Shown piece after piece: positions 59,221 through 64,000 of a stretch of DNA of 64,000 nucleotides. The number at the start of each line of letters is the position of its first letter. Position 1 is the stretch's first letter. This DNA is from Kitasatospora sp. NA04385 (GTDB taxonomy: Bacteria; Actinomycetota; Actinomycetes; Streptomycetales; Streptomycetaceae), in assembly GCF_013364235.1 (NCBI RefSeq), contig NZ_CP054919.1:3034247-3098246 (forward strand). The letters run 5' to 3'. Under the pieces are notes generated by a model. The model worked only from the letters and a program-made list of their open reading frames with translations. It searched no databases and was not told the origin of the DNA. Both the position numbers and the translations under genes were made by a program.

Positions 59221-59920
59221 AGACGGCCTTCCGGCGGCGGTACAAGGGGGTGTCGACCCCGAGTCTACCGGGAGGCTTTCACCCGACTGCCCGCGCCGGC
59301 GCCCGTGACCGCGCGGGCGGGCGAATCGTTGCACCGGGAGACCGCGCGGAACGCCGGCACCCTCCAGGTGCGGGCGGCACCTCGCGGCGGAACCACGCGT
59401 GGATCATTTCTCCGGTCCACCGGGTGCGCGTGGCGGGCACGGGCCCGCCGTGGGACCGCGCCCCGGTGCCGCGGTCGGGTCAGCAGGGGACAGCGACCCC
59501 GTCCGCGACCGGGCGGACCCGGGGTGTGGCGGCCGGTACCGGTGCCGGCCGCCGCACCTCAGTCAGCCGCCCGCCCCGGCGTACGCCCCGGTACGCCCAG
59601 CAAGCCCTTATCACGGACGGTGACCACCCCCGGCGGTCGGGCCGGTGCCGCCCCGCGCCGTGTCCGGTTCCGGCCGCACCCTTCATTTACGCCGAATCGG
59701 TTGCACGGCAAGGCCCTCGTCCAGGACGATGCAGGGAAGGCGGGGGGCTCACCGTACACCTCCCGGCCCGGAGAGCCCGTTCTCGCGGACGGCTGCTCTT
59801 TCACGCTCCGTGAGGCCCATCCGGCCCCCGGGCGTGCCCGTGACCATTTCTCCGCGACGGCGCTCCTCCCCCGGCGCCGTCACCCCAGCACCGGCGCGGC
59901 CCTGACGCCGAGTGCTGCGA
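59221..59920. other. 700-bp gene-poor region upstream of guaA
   Basis: No convincing gene. A minus-strand 81-residue frame (59559-59804, MKEQPSARTGSPGREV start) has a GTG too close to its GGAG. It contains the guaA promoter and, on the far side, the terminator of the zinc-ribbon gene. Confidence 0.45.
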
Positions 59921-59952
59921 CAAAGGGCCCCGTTCCCCCGCGGGGCCCTTTG
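59921..59952 (-). terminator. hairpin downstream of the zinc-ribbon gene
   Basis: A 12-bp stem CAAAGGGCCCCG / CGGGGCCCTTTG (59921-59932 with 59941-59952). Confidence 0.8.
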
Positions 59953-59958
59953 CCCTGT

Positions 59959-59990
59959 CCGGGCCCGGACCCGCGGGGGTCCGGGCCCGG
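59959..59990 (-). terminator. second tandem hairpin
   Basis: A 14-bp perfect stem with a GCGG loop (59959-59972 with 59977-59990), directly before the previous hairpin in the minus-strand reading. Confidence 0.75.
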
Positions 59991-60029
59991 GTCAGTCGGC
60001 CTCGGGGCCCGGGTCAGCCGGCCTCGGGG
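59986..60029. repeat. 22-bp tandem duplication spanning a stop codon
   Basis: Units 59986-60007 and 60008-60029 differ at one base. The second contains the TGA stop of the zinc-ribbon membrane gene. Confidence 0.85.
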
Positions 60030-61609
60030 CGCCGGAACCCGGCGTGCGGGTCCGCGTCCTTGTCGAGCGCGACGGCGGGGGCCGGCGGCTCGTCGACCAC
60101 CAGCTCGACCGAGCCGACCGTGTCCAGCCGGTCGGTGACCGCCTGGCCGGGCAGGACGGCCGACCCGCCGGGCAGTTCGCCGGGCACCGGCGGCACGGCC
60201 GGCATCGGCGGGGCCGGCGGGCGCGGCGGGGCCGGCGGCACGGGGGTGCCGCGCAGCGAGTCGAGCGCCCCGGGCACCACCAGCGCGCCGAACGCGGCCC
60301 ACAGCACGGAGGAGACCAGCACCGAGGGCACCGACCAGCCGAGGGCGTCCTGGGTCCGGGAGACCGACCCGCCCAGCGGGCCGTCCCCGCCGCCCGGCGC
60401 GCTCATGGTGATCCACATCGAGGTGCCGAGCAGCAGCACCGTGTTGAGCAGCGCGTACACGCCCGCCAGCACGGCCCGGTCGCGGTGGACCAGCCGGCCC
60501 CGGTGGGCGGACCAGCCGAGCGCCAGCGCGGCGGCCAGCGCCGGGAGCGCCGCGAACCACCAGCCGGAGCCGTGGCCGCCCAGGTCGAACAGCGACATCG
60601 ACTCGTGGCCGCGCTCGAAGACGCCGCCGGCCAGGAGGGTGGCGCCGCTGCCGACGCCGTGGATCAGCACGCCGAAGTTGGTGACCAGCGCCAGCGTCCC
60701 GAGCTGCGAGAAGGAGTCGCCGTAGGCGAGTTCCACCACCAGCGCGACGGCGGTGAGCAGCGCCAGCAGGGCGACGACCACCCGGGAGGCGTGCTGCCAG
60801 GCCAGCAGCAGGCTGTTCAGCCAGCCGCGCCGGGCGGCCTCGGCGCGCAGCACGGCCGATCCGTCCACGGCCAGCACCAGGACGGCCGCGGCCAGGCCGG
60901 CGACCAGGGTGAGCGGCAGCAGCGCGGGGCCGATCTCGACGTGCATCGAGGGCAGGCCCTCGCCGGTGTCCGAGGAGTCGTGGCCGGCCAGCCAGCCCAG
61001 CAGCAGCGCGACCGCCGCGGACAGCGCGCCGGTGCGCAGCGCCTGGAGCCCGACCGCGGGCCCGGCCGGTTCGGCGGCGCCGGCCCGGCGGCGGGTCCGG
61101 GCGGAGAGGTGCAGGCCGAGCCAGAGCAGCAGCAGCCAGCCGAGCGTGACCAGGTACATCACCACGTGGGTGCTGGTGCTGTAGCCGATCGCCAGGCTGT
61201 CGGCGTCCTCCTTGCCGGCGGCGCTCATGGCGACCCGCATGGGCGCGCCGAAGGCGGTGAGGACGAGCGACAGCCAGGTCTGGAAGCCGGCGGCCGACCA
61301 GGAGGTCTCGAACAGCGCCGACTCGTCGTCCCGGCTGTCCTGGCTGGCGGCGCCGATCACGGCGGCCAGCACCAGCAGCGCGGTGGGCGCGACGAGCACC
61401 CGGCCGGCGATCAGCCAGCCCCGGGAGACCAGCGGGGTCTCCCGGGTGTGGTGCACCTGGCCGGAGCCCCACGGGGAGTGGCCGGCACCGGCCGGGCCGG
61501 TGTCCTCGACCACGTCTCCGATCGCGGGCGCGGCGAGCGGTCTTCCGCAGTTGGCGCAGGTCGCCGCGGGGTCGGCGGAGGCCGCTCCGCAGGACGGGCA
61601 GATGGGCAT
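60014..61609 (-). CDS. zinc-ribbon polytopic membrane protein
   Basis: The 531-residue product starts with a zinc ribbon: MPICPSCGAASADPAATCAN followed by CGRP (two C-x-x-C pairs at about 4-7 and 18-21). A linker and about eight helices follow, ending in a Pro-rich tail (PPAPPRPPAPPMPAVPPVPG). No named family is certain. ATG start. Same strand as guaA but separated by two hairpins. Confidence 0.75.
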   Translation of the reverse strand: MPICPSCGAASADPAATCANCGRPLAAPAIGDVVEDTGPAGAGHSPWGSGQVHHTRETPLVSRGWLIAGRVLVAPTALLVLAAVIGAASQDSRDDESALFETSWSAAGFQTWLSLVLTAFGAPMRVAMSAAGKEDADSLAIGYSTSTHVVMYLVTLGWLLLLWLGLHLSARTRRRAGAAEPAGPAVGLQALRTGALSAAVALLLGWLAGHDSSDTGEGLPSMHVEIGPALLPLTLVAGLAAAVLVLAVDGSAVLRAEAARRGWLNSLLLAWQHASRVVVALLALLTAVALVVELAYGDSFSQLGTLALVTNFGVLIHGVGSGATLLAGGVFERGHESMSLFDLGGHGSGWWFAALPALAAALALGWSAHRGRLVHRDRAVLAGVYALLNTVLLLGTSMWITMSAPGGGDGPLGGSVSRTQDALGWSVPSVLVSSVLWAAFGALVVPGALDSLRGTPVPPAPPRPPAPPMPAVPPVPGELPGGSAVLPGQAVTDRLDTVGSVELVVDEPPAPAVALDKDADPHAGFRRPEAG

Positions 61610-61674
61610 GGTTGGGTCCCCCCGGGTGGTTCGTGCTTCGAGGGCCCGTTTATCCCACCGCGGGTAAAGGAATG

Positions 61675-63435
61675 TCAATCGCCTTCCGGGGCCCGGCGGG
61701 GCACGTCGGGGACGGCCAGCAGCGGCAGCCTCAGCGCGCCGAACGCCCCTGTCGGGACCGCGGGTTGGCGCGGGGTGACGGGCGGCACCGGGCGGTAGGC
61801 GGCGCCCGGTTCGGGGCGCGGGTCGGCCTCGCCGCGGTTGGGCCACATCGACATGGCGCGCTCGGCCTGTGCGGTGATGGTGAGCGAGGGGTTGACGCCC
61901 AGGTTGGCGGAGACCGCGGAGCCGTCGACCACGCTGATCCCGGGGTGACCGTACAGCCGGTGGTAGGGGTCGACGACGCCGGTCTCGGGGCTGTCGCCGA
62001 TCGGGCAGCCGCCGAGGAAGTGCGCGGTCAGCGGGATGTCGAAGACCTCGCCGGCGGTGGAGCCGGGGAAGCCGTTGATGGAGGCGGCGAGCGCCCGGGC
62101 GCCCTCCTCGGCGGCCGGGATCCAGCTGGGGTTGGGCGCGCCGTGGCCCTGCCGGGAGGTGAGCCTGCCGTTCTTCAGCGAGACGGTCAGCGAGTTGTCC
62201 AGGGACTGCATGACCAGGCCGATGATGGTCTTCTCCGACCAGCGGTGCTGGTTCATCGACTGGACGAAGTTCCACGGGTGCCGGGCGGCGGTGCCCAGGT
62301 AGCGCAGCCAGCGCGGCCCGCGCCCGGCGCCGGACACCTGCTGGATCGAGAGCGCGCCCATCGCGTTGGAGCCCCGCCCGTAGCGGACCGGCTCGATGTG
62401 GGTGTTCGCGTCGGGGTGCACCGAGGAGGTGATGGCCACGCCCCGGGTGAAGTCGGGGCGCTCGCCGTAGCGCCGGGTGGAGGTCTGCGCGCCCACCAGC
62501 GCCTCGGAGTTGGTGCGGGTGAGGTGGCCGAGCCGGGCGGAGATCCCGGGCAGCAGCCCGCCCTCGCGCATCCGGTGCAGCAGGGTCTGGGTGCCGTAGG
62601 TGCCGGCCGCGACCACGACCCGTTCGGCGGTGATCGTGCGCGCCCCGGCCTTCCGGGCCCGCCGGGTGCGGGCGTCGGTGGGCAGCACGTCGACCGCGTA
62701 GCCCCCGCCGTGCGGGCGCAGCCGGCGGACGGTGGTCATCGGCAGGATCTCGGCGCCGGCCCGCTCGGCCAGGTACAGGTAGTTCTCGGTGAGGGTGTTC
62801 TTGGCGCCGTGCCGGCAGCCGGTCATGCACTCCCCGCACTCGGTGCAGGCCCGGCGCTTCGGTCCGGCGCCGCCGAAGTACGGGTCGTCGACCTCGTCGC
62901 CGGGCGCGGCCTTCGCCTCGCCGGTGCCGTCCCGCCCGTCGCCGAAGAACACCCCGACGGGCGCCAGGTGGAAGGTGTCGCCGCAGCCCATCGCCTCGGC
63001 GGCGGCCTTCAGGTGCACGTCGGAGGGGGTCGTGGTGGGGTTGAGCCGCACCCCGAGCATCCGCTGCGCCTGGTCGTAGAACGGGGCGAGCTCGGCCTGC
63101 CAGTCGGTGATGTGCCGCCACTGCCGGTCCTCGAAGAACGCCTTCGGCGGGACGTACAGGGTGTTGGCGTAGTTCAGCGAGCCGCCGCCGACGCCCGCCC
63201 CGGCCAGGATCAGCACGTTGCGCAGCAGGTGGATGCGCTGGATGCCGTAGCGGCCGAGGGCGGGTGCCCACAGGTAGTCGCGCAGGTTCCAGGAGGTGCT
63301 GGGCAGTTCCTCGCGGCGGAACCTGCGCCCGGCCTCCAGGACGGCGACCCGGTAGCCCTTCTCGGTGAGCCGCAGGGCCGCGACCGAGCCGCCGAACCCC
63401 GAACCGACCACCACGACGTCGTAGTCGTACGACAC
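61675..63435 (-). CDS. FAD-dependent GMC oxidoreductase (cholesterol-oxidase-like)
   Basis: The 586-residue product has an N-terminal FAD dinucleotide-binding motif DVVVVGSGFGGSVAALRL, GGGSLNYANTLY, a Cys cluster CTECGECMTGC (four Cys, a possible Fe-S or disulfide site) and the C-terminal GMC block VVDGSAVSANLGVNPSLTI. The overall shape matches the cholesterol oxidase-like GMC subgroup. GTG start with GGGAGGGG upstream, 20 nt after the SSADH stop, so the two form an operon. Confidence 0.9.
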   Translation of the reverse strand: MSYDYDVVVVGSGFGGSVAALRLTEKGYRVAVLEAGRRFRREELPSTSWNLRDYLWAPALGRYGIQRIHLLRNVLILAGAGVGGGSLNYANTLYVPPKAFFEDRQWRHITDWQAELAPFYDQAQRMLGVRLNPTTTPSDVHLKAAAEAMGCGDTFHLAPVGVFFGDGRDGTGEAKAAPGDEVDDPYFGGAGPKRRACTECGECMTGCRHGAKNTLTENYLYLAERAGAEILPMTTVRRLRPHGGGYAVDVLPTDARTRRARKAGARTITAERVVVAAGTYGTQTLLHRMREGGLLPGISARLGHLTRTNSEALVGAQTSTRRYGERPDFTRGVAITSSVHPDANTHIEPVRYGRGSNAMGALSIQQVSGAGRGPRWLRYLGTAARHPWNFVQSMNQHRWSEKTIIGLVMQSLDNSLTVSLKNGRLTSRQGHGAPNPSWIPAAEEGARALAASINGFPGSTAGEVFDIPLTAHFLGGCPIGDSPETGVVDPYHRLYGHPGISVVDGSAVSANLGVNPSLTITAQAERAMSMWPNRGEADPRPEPGAAYRPVPPVTPRQPAVPTGAFGALRLPLLAVPDVPRRAPEGD

Positions 63436-63455
63436 TGCTGCCCCTCCCGGGAACG

Positions 63456-64000
63456 CTACTTCAGTCGGAACGCCTTCATGGCCTTCAGGCCGGTGGTGAA
63501 GAACTCGGCGAACTTGCGGTCGTCCATGCCGAGCGACGGGCCGATCGGCAGCAGCCGCTGCACGGCGATGGTCTGCGCCTCGGTGTAGCGCAGGATGCCC
63601 TCGGCGCCGTGCCGCCGGCCGAGCCCGGAGTCGCCCATGCCGCCCATCGGCGAGGCCACCGAGCCGTACGCGGCCGCGTAGGCCTCGTTGACGTTGACGG
63701 TGCCGGTGCGCAGCCGGGCGGCGACCTTGCGGCCGCGGGCGGTGTCCTTGGTCCAGACGCTGGAGTTCAGGCCGTACGGGGTGCCGTTGGCGGCGGTGAC
63801 GGCCTCGTCCTCGGTGTCGAAGCGGTAGACCGAGACGACCGGGCCGAAGGTCTCCTCGGCGCAGACCGCCATGTCGGGGGTGACGCCGTCCAGGATGGTC
63901 GGCTCGTAGAACAGCGGGCCCAGGTCGGGCCGGGCCTGCCCGCCGGCCAGCACCGTCGCGCCGGCCTTGACGGCCTCCTCGACGTGCCGGGTGACGGTCT
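63456..64000 (-). CDS. gabD: succinate-semialdehyde dehydrogenase, C-terminal part
   Basis: The gene runs off the window edge; about 181 C-terminal residues are visible. PDMAVCAEETFGPVVSVYRF is the conserved late ALDH block, followed by YGLNSSVWTKDTARGRKVAA, GTVNVNEAYAAAYGSVASPM and GRRHGAEGILRYTE. The catalytic Cys lies beyond the edge. It oxidises succinate semialdehyde to succinate in 4-aminobutyrate breakdown; other ALDH substrates are possible. Confidence 0.85.
   Translation of the reverse strand, partial: TVTRHVEEAVKAGATVLAGGQARPDLGPLFYEPTILDGVTPDMAVCAEETFGPVVSVYRFDTEDEAVTAANGTPYGLNSSVWTKDTARGRKVAARLRTGTVNVNEAYAAAYGSVASPMGGMGDSGLGRRHGAEGILRYTEAQTIAVQRLLPIGPSLGMDDRKFAEFFTTGLKAMKAFRLK

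Noticed and set aside
59190-59813. 207-codon + strand frame upstream of guaA
   Set aside because: Arg/Pro-rich, no ribosome binding site, overlaps the guaA start antisense; likely noise.

Overview
The window is very GC-rich (third codon positions almost all G or C), uses many GTG starts and carries actinobacterial families (DUF3017, DUF2752, DUF6350, DUF397/DUF5753, isobutyryl-CoA mutase small subunit). It reads as the chromosomal core of a Streptomycetaceae actinomycete (Streptomyces or Kitasatospora; the sequence alone does not decide). From memory, the order dac - YihY - trpS - mdh - folD - purH/purN - sucCD - MoxR/VWA - icmB - pcrA - guaA - GMC oxidoreductase - SSADH follows the S. coelicolor SCO48xx-47xx region in reverse.

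Layout. 0.1-5.7 kb: small secreted peptide, polytopic membrane protein, SCO4848-like membrane protein, a D,D-carboxypeptidase gene whose 3' end looks frameshifted, a methyltransferase and a YihY membrane protein. 5.7-13 kb: wall-polymer island with a family 2 glycosyltransferase and two TagF-like CDP-glycerol glycerophosphotransferases. 13-17.2 kb: 2'-5' RNA ligase-like gene, trpS, CBS/CorC membrane protein, mdh. 17.3-23.7 kb: DUF3017, folD, DUF2752, RDD, purH-purN, a Pro-rich membrane protein. 23.7-25.9 kb: WhiJ-like regulator fused in frame to its usual separate partner DUF397, with three small divergent ORFs. 25.9-29.6 kb: two-component system (kinase apparently frameshifted) divergent from an ABC exporter. 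29.8-34.8 kb: DUF6350, a LuxR/sigma-like membrane-tethered protein (3' end apparently frameshifted), sucD-sucC.

35.2-44.4 kb holds the most unusual functional unit: MoxR AAA+ ATPase, DUF5682 (with an EreA/ChaN/TIKI-like His/Glu signature) and a VWA protein on the minus strand; SWIM zinc-finger protein, an unlisted 47-residue basic ORF and DUF5691 on the plus strand, with a MerR regulator/membrane protein pair between the two halves. A 152-bp structured element with perfect 22-bp inverted ends follows DUF5691. 44.6-64 kb: icmB, pcrA, two GT-C membrane glycosyltransferases, an acyltransferase, a PspC-type two-component system with a divergent PspC protein, a DoxX-Rieske fusion, guaA, a zinc-ribbon membrane protein, a GMC oxidoreductase and the 3' part of a succinate-semialdehyde dehydrogenase.

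Cross-cutting observations: three genes show apparent single-base frameshifts in G/C runs; three minus-strand genes have a short tandem duplication spanning the stop codon; most convergent gene pairs are separated by strong hairpins; two or three genes look leaderless.
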